Assembly (NCBI GenBank): GCA_015501605.1
Contig: JADNRZ010000011.1
Location: 558,001 to 622,000, forward strand
Source: Panaeolus papilionaceus
Taxonomy: Eukaryota; Basidiomycota; Agaricomycetes; Agaricales
Direction: 5' to 3'
DNA length: 64,000 nt
Within the stretch, counting starts at the first letter, position 1. Each line of letters opens with the position of its first letter. Positions 31,845 through 41,924 of the stretch are shown in pieces. Position numbers and translations under genes: made by a program. A model generated the notes under the pieces. It had not been told where the DNA came from. It did not search any database and saw only the letters and a program-made list of their open reading frames with translations.

Positions 31845-33279
31845 CTACTGATTTCTGGTCTTCGGAAGATATTCATAAATATACAAGCCTAACGCGGGAT
31901 TTCCTATTTCACAGTAACGCGAAGACGAACGAAGAAGAGGGAGTGGGTTCCTCCAGAGCTTGCCCACATGCTTTGCCCCAGTTCCTCTCAGAGTTATGCA
32001 CACCATCTGCAAAGACGGAAAAGCACAGTCCTCGCCATTGTCAGATAGAAGCTCGCCGATCTGTGTCCACTCCCCCCCCGTGATGTCCTCCCATTGTTGA
32101 TGAGGTTCATCAAGTCCTTCCCGCCAGTACTCAACGGTCACTTCGATCCGCACCTGTTGGATACAGTTATTGCCGGAAATATCAGCTAAGGCAGTAGCCA
32201 AGCGAGCAGGGGTGGAAGTATCTCCTATGCGATAGTAATTTGGACCTCTCATTTGAATGGAGAGCATAGTGAGAGATCGTCTGGAATGATGAAGACAGGT
32301 ACGCATGTCGAAACTGCTTGGGTACCTGTCATCTGTCTCACATATCAACAGTAAGTTCAACGTGCAACAAATGATTTTATAAACTTGAACCACACCCCTA
32401 AGATCCAGAATCAGCAACGTGAGGCTTTGTAAACGACTCAATAGGTCGTAGAGTGGTTCGTGAGGAGCATTCATATTCCTGGCCGTATTATAGTACACCT
32501 CGTTTATAAAATCTTGTATTTCCGGGTTTTGACCCAACACATATGTGAGTAGGCCCAAGGCTCCGCGTTCGCGTTCATTTCGCCCGATGGAAATACGGCG
32601 GAAAAGGTGAGGACGACAGAGGCTGACGAAGCCCTTACAGACAAGACTACACGCCCGAATGTCGCCAACGGCATCTGGTTTTCGGATTAGCCCCGACGCA
32701 AGATCCTCAATGATAAGGCCAAATATTTCGACGGGAAATACAGGATCTCCAAGAGTTTCGGTAGGTTGGTTATCTAGAGCTGACGTGATGGGAGTGGACA
32801 GTGATGGATGATCGATGAAGCCTTTGAGCAAAGAAGGGGACAGGATGACAGCCTGAACTGGTAACGGCAGGACTTGGGGTAGGCAATGGGTGGGCTCGGG
32901 GGAGGGAACTTCGTCTGAACGAGATGCAGCAGCAGGGGCGTCGAGTTGAGTGGGATCAGAACGAGGTGTTGAGCTTCATGAATATGTCAAGCTGGGCGTT
33001 TAGGCATTGGAGCCATGTTTAAAGAGACCTACATATGCTCCGGGATATTCTGCTCCAACGAAGGGGCTGCTGAGACAATGGGACGCTCATATGGCTGGGA
33101 GTTAGATTGTCCTTTTTCCTGTCCTGGTTTCTTGCCCTTGATGAATCCTTTGAGCTGTTTGAAGCTGGTCCGTATCACATCTGCTGTCGGGCTGTACCAA
33201 TGTTTCCTAGCCTGATTCCAATCAGCCGACGTCGCGAGGAGAATATCGAGCATCAACTCACCGGAATTGATTCTGTCAT
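31845..33279 (-). CDS. Chimeric gene: GTPase-family 5' exons fused in frame to an F-box protein (441 aa)
   Basis: Exon 1 (33279-33262, 18 nt, MTESIP) and exon 2 (33211-33033, ARKHWYSPTADVIRTSFKQL then KGFIKGKKPGQEKGQ) match the first two exons of the GTPase gene at 41925-43570 in length, intron position and phase, and share the HW[WY]S motif. Exon 2 splices with phase 2 (donor GTAGGT, acceptor ATGAAG, 59-nt intron) into exon 3 (32973-31845), which opens with a Ser/Pro-rich linker (STPRSDPTQLDAPAAASRSD). It runs straight into the F-box (VFPVEIFGLIIEDLASGL, then RACSLVCKGFVSLCRPHLF) and leucine-rich sequence. No GTPase domain is present. The ATG used by the tandem F-box copy (34798) is ACG here (32786-32784), so this copy seems to depend on the borrowed 5' exons. 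Splicing is predicted, not shown. Confidence 0.7.
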
Positions 33280-33907
33280 GGTAGTGGAGTGCGGAGAGAC
33301 GTTGAATAGTATACTCAATGACGATGGTAAGGATAAAAATGAGGGTTGGGGTATAAAAGTGGATACAGTGAACACAGCGCATGATAGCCTCCCACAAGCG
33401 CATGTTACTTAGGGCGTAGGCTCCATATCTATGGCCCAATATTCGAAATAATCAAAATAGGTCGGAGAGTCAAAATTTCTCCGGTTAAATGCCTCATGTA
33501 TGCCCTTGTGGTTGATGACAAATGAGAGCGTGGAAGCGCCCAATAGGATTTTGCCGACGGCAATACCCGGGGATTTCACAAAAGCGTCAAGTGATGCTCG
33601 AATTCCGAATCTTCAAGATGCCCCTTCTAGTAGATCCCAACAAAAAGGCTATCATCATCTCGCCGAGCTACCCAAGTAATTTCTCTATATGCAATGTATC
33701 ATAGTCTGTAATTTTAATGGCGAATTTATATCACAGTGCACAGATTAGTGAAAAGGTCCCTGAACGAGAAGCATCATCGCAGCTAATACTCGTAGATAGA
33801 TACGATTCATAAGGATAACGCTGTCCGTACAAGATTCATAAAACTTTGGCGATTGGCGCGCCGCTACTGGTCTCTTGACTTCCGAACATATTTAAAAATA
33901 TACATGT

Positions 33908-34798
33908 CTAACGCAGGAAGTCTTTGTTCGAGAAACTCAACGACGAACTAAGAGGGAGTGGGTACTTCCAGATCTCACCCATAGTCATTGACCCAGTTCC
34001 GCTCAGAACTATACACACCATCTGCAAAAACGGAAAAGCACGATTCTCGCCATCGTCAGATAGAAGCTCGCCGACCTGCGTCCACGATTTCCTCGTGACG
34101 TCCGTCCATCGTCTTTGAGGGTTGAAACCTTCCCTCATGGCCGTAACGGTCATTTCGATCTCCACCCGCTGGATACGGTTATGACCAGAAACATTGGCTA
34201 GGGCAGTAGCCAAGCGAGCAGGGGTGGTAATGTCTCTTATACTATCGTAACGTGGGCCTCTCATTTGAATGGAGAGCATAGTGAGAGATCGTCTGGAATG
34301 ATGAAGACAGGTACGCATGTCGAAACTGCTTGGGTACCTGTCATCTGTCTCACATATCAACAGTAAGTTCAACGTGCAACAAATGATTTGATAAACTTGA
34401 GCCATACCCTTAAAATCTAGGATCAGCAAAGTGAGGCTTTGTAAACGACTCAATAGGTCGTAGAGTGGTTCGTGAGGAGCACTAATATACCTGGTCGTAT
34501 TATAGTGCACCTCATTTATAAAATCTTGTATTTCCGGGTTTTGACCCAACAGATGCGTGAGTCGGTCCAAGGCTCCTTGTTCGCGTTCATATCGCCCGAT
34601 AGAAATACGGCGGAACAGGTGAGGACGACAGAGGCTGACAAAGCCCTTACAGACAAGACTACACGCCCGAATGTCGCCCACGGCATCTGGTTTTCGGATT
34701 AGCCCCGACGCAAGATCCTCAATGATAAGGCCAAATATTTCGATGGGAAATACAGGATCTCCAAGAGTTTCAGTAGGTTGGTTCTCTAGAGCTGACAT
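33908..34798 (-). CDS. F-box protein (296 aa), tandem copy
   Basis: A single-exon frame from ATG 34798 with the F-box right at the start (residues ~12-65: DPVFPIEIFGLIIEDLASGL, then IRACSLVCKGFVSLCRPHL). Leucine-rich strands follow (SRLQSLTLLILDFKGM; SRRSLTMLSIQMRGP). It is the intact-start copy of the 2-kb tandem duplication; the sister copy is the chimeric gene at 31845-33279. It is short for the family (most are 450-650 aa), so the 3' part may be lost. It lies head to head with the plus-strand F-box gene at 34960, only 161 bp away, so the two may share a promoter region. Confidence 0.75.
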   Translation of the reverse strand: MSALENQPTETLGDPVFPIEIFGLIIEDLASGLIRKPDAVGDIRACSLVCKGFVSLCRPHLFRRISIGRYEREQGALDRLTHLLGQNPEIQDFINEVHYNTTRYISAPHEPLYDLLSRLQSLTLLILDFKGMAQVYQIICCTLNLLLICETDDRYPSSFDMRTCLHHSRRSLTMLSIQMRGPRYDSIRDITTPARLATALANVSGHNRIQRVEIEMTVTAMREGFNPQRRWTDVTRKSWTQVGELLSDDGENRAFPFLQMVCIVLSGTGSMTMGEIWKYPLPLSSSLSFSNKDFLR

Positions 34799-34959
34799 GA
34801 TGGGAGTAAACAGTGATCGATGATTTTGAGCAAAGAAGGGGAGAGGATGACTCTTGTCTCCGCTTGAATTATCAACGGAAATAACCGAAGCAATGCGGCT
34901 CCAACCGCAAGAGAAACCAATGCTGCTTGTCCTTCTCCCACATTAGGAACAAACACAAC

Positions 34960-36540
34960 ATGGCCTCGTCATCATCGCAAAATCCCATATTTCCACTCGA
35001 GATATTCCATCTCGTCTTAAAGAACCTCTCTTATGTTGAACTAGATGAATATGACGTCATTGTTGAGAATCTTAATATCGCCGATCTTCGACAATGTAGT
35101 CTCGTTTGTAGGGCATGGGTTCCAATCTGCCAGGCGCACTTGTTCGAATGTGGGCATGTGGATTCACATTCTTCGACTTCTGGACATGAAGAGGGAATTA
35201 TCGCAGCAATCGCAGAACATCCAAAGCTTGCATCTTATGTCCGGAAGATTTATTACTCCATCGTGGTGGGGGACCAAGACCACCATCCAGACGAATCAGA
35301 ACAATACGTTTCTACCCTTCTAGCACTTCCCAACTTGCATTCCATCGGGCTGGTGCCGACCAAAAAACCAGACTTGGGTTTCTTCGGGCAGTTGTCGACC
35401 AACTTCGATCGCCTTTTTGCAGGCGATTTCGTTTTCTTCCGTTTCTGGGAGGCCTATATGTCCTCGACATCGCTGAGAGACTTGGCTCTCAAATACATCA
35501 AAGACGTTCCCTTAGCCACATTCCTATCCTATCCAAATCTCAGATCGCTCACTTTAAATTGTTGTGAGTGCGCTGATTGGCCAGTCTCCACCACGACTCT
35601 AAGGACATCCAATATCGAGAGTCTCGAGCTTAGGCTTATCCGAAATATATCATACGCATTCCTCGGTTTTCTCCCTCTTTTAAAAAAGCTGTCCACACGG
35701 GATGTACGGTGGCAGATGCCATCCACGTCCAGAGATCGGTATATTTCGACCTTCCGGGGTCTCAAGAAATTCATCCTCGATGATGGCTGGGGCGGCAAGC
35801 GTGATCTATGGGTTTATATCCCCCTTTCTACCGCTACCGAGATGAGTGTTAAGTTGTTCGAACATTTACAACACTTTACCATCCTGCCGAGATGTGAAGA
35901 AGCAGCAGAAGAAATACATCAAGCGCTACGACACGCGCCCAACATCCACTACTTGGATGTCGACTGTGAGTGTACATCTGGAAACTTACTTTCAAAAGTT
36001 ATTCACCAAGGGCTTATCATTCCAGTGACCAAAAGCTCACTGATTCGCTATCTAAATCTCCATCGATTTCTACCTCAGAGTGTCGGACATCTCAAAACTA
36101 TACACATCAGGTTTTCCATCTCTGATGCCGGGGCATCTCAATGTCGCGACACGATCAAGGTCTTATCTGAGTCCCTAGCTCTTGTCCGGTCCCCAGCCTC
36201 CCTCAAAGAACTAGCGATGACCGTAACAATAGAAACTACGCATCTGCTGACGCTCTTTGGGATGGTACCACAGCTCAAGATGTTGGACTCCGTCCTTTTC
36301 ATCAGTTCTTCGATGTTCCCTCTCCTCAGGTGGATTACATTCCACATCTGTGTCCACCACTACGGTTCTTCGGAAGGCTTGCCAACGATTGATGACGATA
36401 TGAAGGAAGGTCTTTATGCCTGTATAGAGTCTTCTTTCGAAGGCTTTAAAAGAAGGCCCAAATTTCGTCTTAGCGTCAAGTTGTGGCTTGAACATGAAAA
36501 GGTTTACTCTTTATGGGATGATGGTGCAGACACTGATTGA
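34960..36540 (+). CDS. F-box protein of the MASS-type array (506 aa spliced)
   Basis: I start at ATG 34960 (MASSSSQNPIFPLEIFHLVL) because the same MASS/PVFPLEIFHLIL start recurs in the genes at 53323 and 55584. F-box residues ~8-65 end LRQCSLVCRAWVPICQAHLF. Leucine-rich strands continue to the end. An intron at 35966-36025 (60 nt, GTGAGT...TTCCAG) matches the intron of the paralogues; without it the frame stays open because its length is a multiple of three and it has no stop, so both the spliced (506 aa) and retained (526 aa) forms are readable. The C-terminal exon has the conserved block HLLTLFGMVPQLKMLDSVLF. Likely an SCF adaptor. Intact. Confidence 0.85.
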   Translation: MASSSSQNPIFPLEIFHLVLKNLSYVELDEYDVIVENLNIADLRQCSLVCRAWVPICQAHLFECGHVDSHSSTSGHEEGIIAAIAEHPKLASYVRKIYYSIVVGDQDHHPDESEQYVSTLLALPNLHSIGLVPTKKPDLGFFGQLSTNFDRLFAGDFVFFRFWEAYMSSTSLRDLALKYIKDVPLATFLSYPNLRSLTLNCCECADWPVSTTTLRTSNIESLELRLIRNISYAFLGFLPLLKKLSTRDVRWQMPSTSRDRYISTFRGLKKFILDDGWGGKRDLWVYIPLSTATEMSVKLFEHLQHFTILPRCEEAAEEIHQALRHAPNIHYLDVDCECTSGNLLSKVIHQGLIIPVTKSSLIRYLNLHRFLPQSVGHLKTIHIRFSISDAGASQCRDTIKVLSESLALVRSPASLKELAMTVTIETTHLLTLFGMVPQLKMLDSVLFISSSMFPLLRWITFHICVHHYGSSEGLPTIDDDMKEGLYACIESSFEGFKRRPKFRLSVKLWLEHEKVYSLWDDGADTD

Positions 36541-36694
36541 TAGGTCAAGAGGTATTTAGATCTATGGGCGAGAGAGAAAAACGGGTCAGACGTTCAATTA
36601 ACACTCATCAGTTCTACCTATGTATACTACATTAGCTATTTCCTTACACAAGAAGAATAAAATTAAATCAAAGCACGATCTCGCACACCAAACT

Positions 36695-38381
36695 TCACTG
36701 ACGAAGTTCACTCCTCTTCGGCACCAAGCCAGGAATCATAAACAAAATTGCCGCCAACACTTCCATCAACGCAACAAGTGGATACCACAACCTCTCATTC
36801 TTCTGCTTCGTCGCATCCCCCATCGTAATCAACCCTCCGTGAGCCGCACCAATGGAATAGGATCATTGGGCTAATCGTCATTTAGTTCGACGACCTGTGG
36901 ATGATACCACCATCGAGTACCACCTTCCGACACGCACGGATGGTCCAAAAGATCTGCACCAGGACTCGCAGAAAAATGGACAAGTCGCGCTCCTCTCCCA
37001 GGTCTGGTTCTGATATTGTGTGGGCAGGGGTATGGTATCCCATGTAATAAGAAGAAATGTTGAAGAAAGGAGTCGCCGGACGCATGCAGAACGATGAGCA
37101 AATTTACGAGACACACATTGTTGCGTTACGCCTGAGGTTGTGTTTATTATTCATCACCTTCCTCAACATCATTTGTGAGCGCTACACAATCTCACCGTCC
37201 GCGAGCGCGTGCCAAGCATAAAAATCCCTTGGGTTGAGCACCCCAGAACCCGAGTCCCACCCAAGCCAAGTGCATGACATCAACGCTTTTTGATAGCCCT
37301 TGGGCAACCCATCCGCTCTCCTCATAGAACCAAAACGAGTAGAGAAATCCAAAAGAAATCCACCGTTTCTAGCGGATGGTGCTGTGCCATGCGCCATACA
37401 AACGATGGACTCGAAATACCGATATTCACAATCATGATGGCACTCATTTTGTCCAGAAGAAAACCCCAGAACTATGATAGCCAGTCAGAGTAAGAGTACT
37501 CGGGACCCATCGCTTCTGCACCATCATCGGCATGAACAGAGGTAGAAACATCATATCATCCAATTCCCAACTTTGTCGCCCAAGAAGAGCCGGCCTTTGT
37601 TATCCCAGATAAAATAGCAACACAGCAATGAAGCACAAGCGTTTTGTCATATCACTACAACCCAACATTGGGAAGACAGAAAAATTCCCATAAATCGTGG
37701 TGCAAGCATGATACGTCCATGACTGTGATGAGAATGTCAAGGACGTAGCGGGTCCAACGTTCAATGATTCAAAATCTACAACAACAGCCACTGGTATCTC
37801 CTCCACCACAGCTACCAATCCAACCCCCAGGTGTCACTCCAGATCACTGGACAGACGCACGCGCCCCACAGCTGACTTCGTTAGCATCACTATCCCAGTC
37901 ACATCATGCAGCGCAAATGCCACGTCGCACACTGGAGTGTACAAGAGAAGGGAAGGGGTACGGTGTGATTAGAAGGAGGTTGAAAAACGTAGAGGAAAAA
38001 CCCTGGAGAAAAGATCGCATCTAGACCCTGGAGGATGAGCATTGCGAATGTTACGAGTGCGTCCTCCAATGAGCACATAGAGATAATTTTCCACCGCCTT
38101 CCTCTGGGTATATAACGCCCAGGTACCCAGTTTTCGTCCCAATTGTCCAATTTATGGAAGCTGTTTGTCTGAGAGTTTGTATACGGGTTGCGATGTCGCT
38201 TGAGACCCCCCATATTCCACAAGAGGGAGAGAGGGAGAGAAAACGACGAACCCTCCCTCCACTGATCACATCCATCCAATTCCATCCAACCCCACCAAAC
38301 AGCGGTACTAAGACAGCCCAAGGAAAAAAGTATCCAAAAACCCAACCATATATCAGCGCAATCTGAGCGCAAATGCACCAC
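36695..38381 (-). pseudogene. Degraded seven-TM gene, paralogue of 30661-31673
   Basis: The 3' end is clear: from ~36862 down to TGA at 36695 the frame reads SIGAAHGGLITMGDATKQKN, then ERLWYPLVALMEVLAAILF and MIPGLVPKRSELRQ, homologous to the last TM segment of the gene at 30661. Just upstream a stretch near 36990-36900 (IFLRVLVQIFWTIRAC) fits the preceding TM helix. Further upstream, hydrophobic frames near 37600-37820 and 37899-38381 (IWLGFWILFSLGCLSTAVWW) could be older exons, but stops and shifts prevent a continuous model. Best read as a decayed copy; the upstream limit is uncertain. Confidence 0.5.
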
Positions 38382-38698
38382 GCAACGTGCTCTTCATCCC
38401 TCCAACACTACTACCAATTAAAACCCACCCGTGTCTTCATTGTCAGAGTCAGTAGAACATGACCCATTTAAATCACTGCTCTACAAAGACAAAGAAACGC
38501 GGTGGATTTGAAAATGGATATCGAAGGCTTTTTGTTGAAGAGTGAAAAACAAGCAAGGAAAGAGCGATGATGGTGGTTCAGAACCAAGTTAGCGTCAGTC
38601 GTGCGCGTGAGCTCGCATCTCCTAATCAATTCCTCTTTTTTTTTTTCCATCTCTAGTCTTTTGTGCTTGATATAACCCTAAAAGAACCTAAAGTTCGT

Positions 38699-38778
38699 GG
38701 CCGTGTGGCGAAATGGCATCGCGTCTGACTACGATCACGCGAATCAGGAGATTGCAGGTTCGACCCCTGTCTCGGTCA
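38699..38778 (+). tRNA. tRNA-Arg(ACG) with an 8-nt intron
   Basis: Acceptor GGCCGTG pairs with CTCGGTC (one G-U and one T-T mismatch at position 6-67). The D stem is GCG/CGC, the anticodon stem TCTGA/TCAGG and the T stem GCAGG/CCTGT with loop TTCGACC. Anticodon ACG is at 38731-38733. Eight extra bases (38735-38742, tcacgcga) sit directly after position 37, the normal place for nuclear tRNA introns. A run of T follows the gene (38781-38786), a Pol III terminator. Confidence 0.88.
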
Positions 38779-39133
38779 TCTTTTTTCTTCCCTCCCATTT
38801 CAACGTTCTTTGCTTCTCAACGTCCTCACACTTACAGAACTCTTCGTTTCTTTTTAAAATAATAGATGTATTATGGTTAGTAAGTAATAATGGTACAATT
38901 GTATTTACATTCAACTCTCAACTCCAATTCGTGGTATGAGGGTATATGGTCAAGATCCTATCAACATCGCCATATATATCTTCCATCCTTCCTTGGTTTC
39001 TTCCATCCAGAGTTTATGCGGTGGTATCCCCGCATCCTCACTCATCACAGTATACAACACCGCACCCACCCTAACACTACCCGCCTCTCCCCTCCCTCCT
39101 GCCCTCCACCTCCCCATTCCTATAATTTACGCC
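38779..39133. other. Intergenic, 3' side of the TM gene
   Basis: It begins with the Pol III T-run after tRNA-Arg. No other element seen. Confidence 0.35.
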
Positions 39134-41073
39134 CTACAAAACCACAAACCTCTCTTCCACCCAATCCACATCCCCCACATTAACACCCCTCCAATACCCC
39201 GGACTCTCCGGGTCTTGGATTATATCCAGTGGGAGGGAGTTTACAAATCGGACGGCGTTGAAGTAGGTGGTTAGGGAGGATAGGAGAACTGTGGCGGGGA
39301 GGGGTTAGCGTCGATGACAATGTTAAAGCGAGAAGGGTAGATGTTTAAGGAAAATAAGGGGGGGACGAGACGGGGCAAAGAGATGGAAAAGAAGAGAGGG
39401 AGGGAAAGAAAAGCAAGAGAAGAAACGCACATAATCCACCCGTCAATACTCCCAACCCCTGCGTGATCCCACTAATCAAACAAATCCAGTCTATAGTCAC
39501 TTCTCCAGCCGGCGTAAAGCTCGTGTCCGGGGAGATGCTGAATGTCTGCGCGATTTCAGCGAGTTGAGGACCCGCGTACGTGATGAGAGATGTACAGATT
39601 GACGAGAGCGGGCTTGAAGGGAGGGTTGTTAGGGTGTAGAGAACTGTTGGGGAAAGTGGTTAGTAAATTGGCGGGTGGAAGCCAAGACGATGGGACAAGA
39701 CATAAAATAAAAGTCAAAGAAAAATCGGATGAACAATGGATATGATGAAGCCAATAAGAGAGCGTCCATGATAGCTGGGAGGGAGAAAAAGAGGGGGTAG
39801 AAGGCAGGGCTGAAATAACTCTGCCCCAGAACAACGCTGATGCAACGGAACATGAAGGAGAACGACAACGCAACACAAGATACAAAAACCAACAACACAA
39901 CCCAGTATGACAGGTCGTAATTAAACGAGCGACAACTCACCAAACGAGCACGCGGCGAGACATACCCCGCTCATCATATGAAAATCAGTCTGCGTCGTCC
40001 AATGCAGAAGGTTAGGTTTGTTGCTGCGTTGGGTTCTGTGAGGCGTACATCAGCATTGTTAAGGATAACAGAAGAAATAGACGAGATGAAAAGAAGGACA
40101 AAGGAGTGATAAGGAGAGCTAGAGAACGGCAAGAGAAAGAGAGAGAGAGAGATGTACAAGAAACACGCGCATCCCGTTATCGGTAAAGCAAGGAGTGCTA
40201 ACAAAATACAATAAACGACTAAAAATGATTTGTTAGCCCGTAATTTCGCGTTACAGATGAAAAGTGTACCTTCAATATGCAGCCCTCCAGGCCCTGTCCC
40301 TGGTTGGCCATCGGCTTCTAGATGGAGCAGCATCGCAGCGGTGATGTAGAGGAGGGTAAGAGTTGAAATTGACAGAAGGGCGAGGACTACGACCCCAAAA
40401 AAACGTCAACACTGTATCACAGACAATTCAAAAAGGTGAGCATAAACCCACTATAATAAGTCCTCCCAGAATACGCCACATATCTCGACAACACATGGAG
40501 CCTTTTCGCCCACGTATCCGCATAAGCCGACTGATGATGTGGGGTATAGTACCCGTTATACTGCGACGACGTAGGAGAATACGGGGGTGATGCGGGGCCT
40601 CCATAAGGATATGGATACGAACCACTCGAATAAGGTGGCGAAATCAGAGTTGAGTCGGAATGTGGGGACGCCGGTGCATCAGTGTAGCGTGGTGACACTC
40701 CAAACGGTGTCAGCGGTGTTGAAGGTGGAGGTACTTGGATGCTAAACCTGACACCAGACCGAGGTGTAGGGCTCACTGGGGAAGTAGGGCTTGCGGGCGA
40801 TGAAAACGTAACTCCTGCGATACTTGGCAGGGTGAACTTGGACAACCTCGTCGTTGAGCTGGCGAGTGTGATGGATAGAGAGGTGCAGAACGACGATATA
40901 GAGTGGGATATGGATTGGGTTGGTGATGAGCTGGAGGATGGAGATGAAGGCGGAGATGAGCCTGGCCCAGATGAGGACAAGGTTAACCTTGGGCCTGGGC
41001 GTTGAGATTGAGGTTGAGCTTGGCTTTGGCTTGTTGAGAGCGGATTTAAAGTAGGTTGGCTTGGGACTGTCAT
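39134..41073 (-). CDS. Ser/Pro-rich multi-pass membrane protein, unknown function
   Basis: Exons 41073-40452, 40386-40270, 40218-40158, 40035-39941, one unresolved exon near 39700-39830, 39643-39431 and 39288-39134; all but the unresolved one join in phase. Residues 1-~170 are Ser/Pro/Gln-rich and disordered, probably cytosolic. Then SGRTYYI leads into TM segments (LALLSISTLTLLYITAAMLL; VYCILLALLALPITGCACFL), a conserved block LLHWTTQTDFHMMSGVCLAA and more helices. The last exon ends RGVNVGDVDWVEERFVVL. The branch point GTTGAC plus T-tract before exon 2 and CTAAC before later exons support the model. A partial copy lies at 45125-46237. I do not recognise the family. Confidence 0.65.
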
Positions 41074-41924
41074 ATTGGGTTTAGCTGAAGATGCCTATTC
41101 CTCAGATTAGGGTGAGATCCCGTCGCTTGGTGTGCTGAGAAGAGGGTGAAGGACAAGAGGGGGAAAGAGGGAGAAGAAGGATGTGAGGATATTTGAACCC
41201 GTGTCGGAGTGGTAGGCGGTGCCTGGCTCGACAATGCTCGTCGACGTGCGAAATGGACCTGGGCTAATTCAAGGTCGCGATGTCAACTCCTTGTACCACT
41301 GTCAACACTCTAAACGAGCAAAACAGGTTGGGATCTCAGAATCAGCGTTTAAAGAGTCAAGTCAGTTCCAGAGTTCCCGACTGCCACAACTAAGTATGCA
41401 CAAATAGCCAACTATTAGAGCAGCCACGTCGTCGTCGGTGAAGAAAGCAAGTACACAGATAGCTCAACAGGTCATGAAAACAAGGTTGGTTACAGTGCTG
41501 CGCAGGGTGAGTAGAGATACGGTCGGGGATGACGGTAGATACGGAACCTTGGCACTTGGCAAACCTTCTGGACTGTGTTGGTGGCGGTGATAATGGTTTG
41601 GCTAAGTGTCCATTATCAAACATGTTCTATTGACCCGGCGACAGACATCAGGCCGACGTCCGTGCGCAATCGAGTAGAACTTGTTACATGTCCATTCTTC
41701 AATTTATTGAAGGGGTGAGTGTATCGAGGGGACAAACTAAGGTACGAGTTACGTAAAAACCAACGAGACTGGATTGGGAAGAAACTCAAAATGAAATCAA
41801 AACATCGTCCAAAATGTAAGTAAACTTGTTAGGCTAAACTGTCAACACTCACGCTGAATACGACGACAACATACAGCTAGATTCACAGCCCGGGATGAAG
41901 TAGCCATCCTGCGGTCTATGAACC
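41074..41924. other. Intergenic, duplicated at 46238-47124
   Basis: No gene; most of the stretch is near-identical to the equivalent part of unit 2, including the run gtcggagtggtaggcggtgc at ~41205 and ~46369. It contains the promoter of the TM gene. Confidence 0.5.

Larger units (their letters stand above)
31668..34800. repeat. ~2.0-kb tandem duplication carrying an F-box gene
   Basis: 31668-32800 and 33668-34800 are homologous in order and orientation (offset ~2000-2012). The left copy begins within the last codons of the seven-TM gene ('ctacccaagt' at 31668 and again near 33669). F-box coding parts are near-identical over long stretches (for example 32282-32390 versus 34294-34400). Confidence 0.8.

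Noticed and set aside
36871..37116. 81-codon minus-strand frame as a separate gene
   Set aside because: It overlaps the likely TM-helix exon of the decayed seven-TM copy in another frame; no independent support.
38697..38939. 80-codon frame over tRNA-Arg
   Set aside because: The sequence folds as a tRNA with a Pol III terminator; the frame is incidental.
40739..41005. 88-codon acidic plus-strand frame (and its twin at 45903-46169)
   Set aside because: Antisense shadow of the Ser/Pro-rich exon; the acidic composition follows from the reversed Pro/Ser codons.
41190..41260. Possible tRNA-like stretch (gtgtcggagtggtaggcgg)
   Set aside because: It resembles a tRNA D-arm, but no anticodon arm or T-arm with matching acceptor follows; the same stretch recurs in the duplicate.
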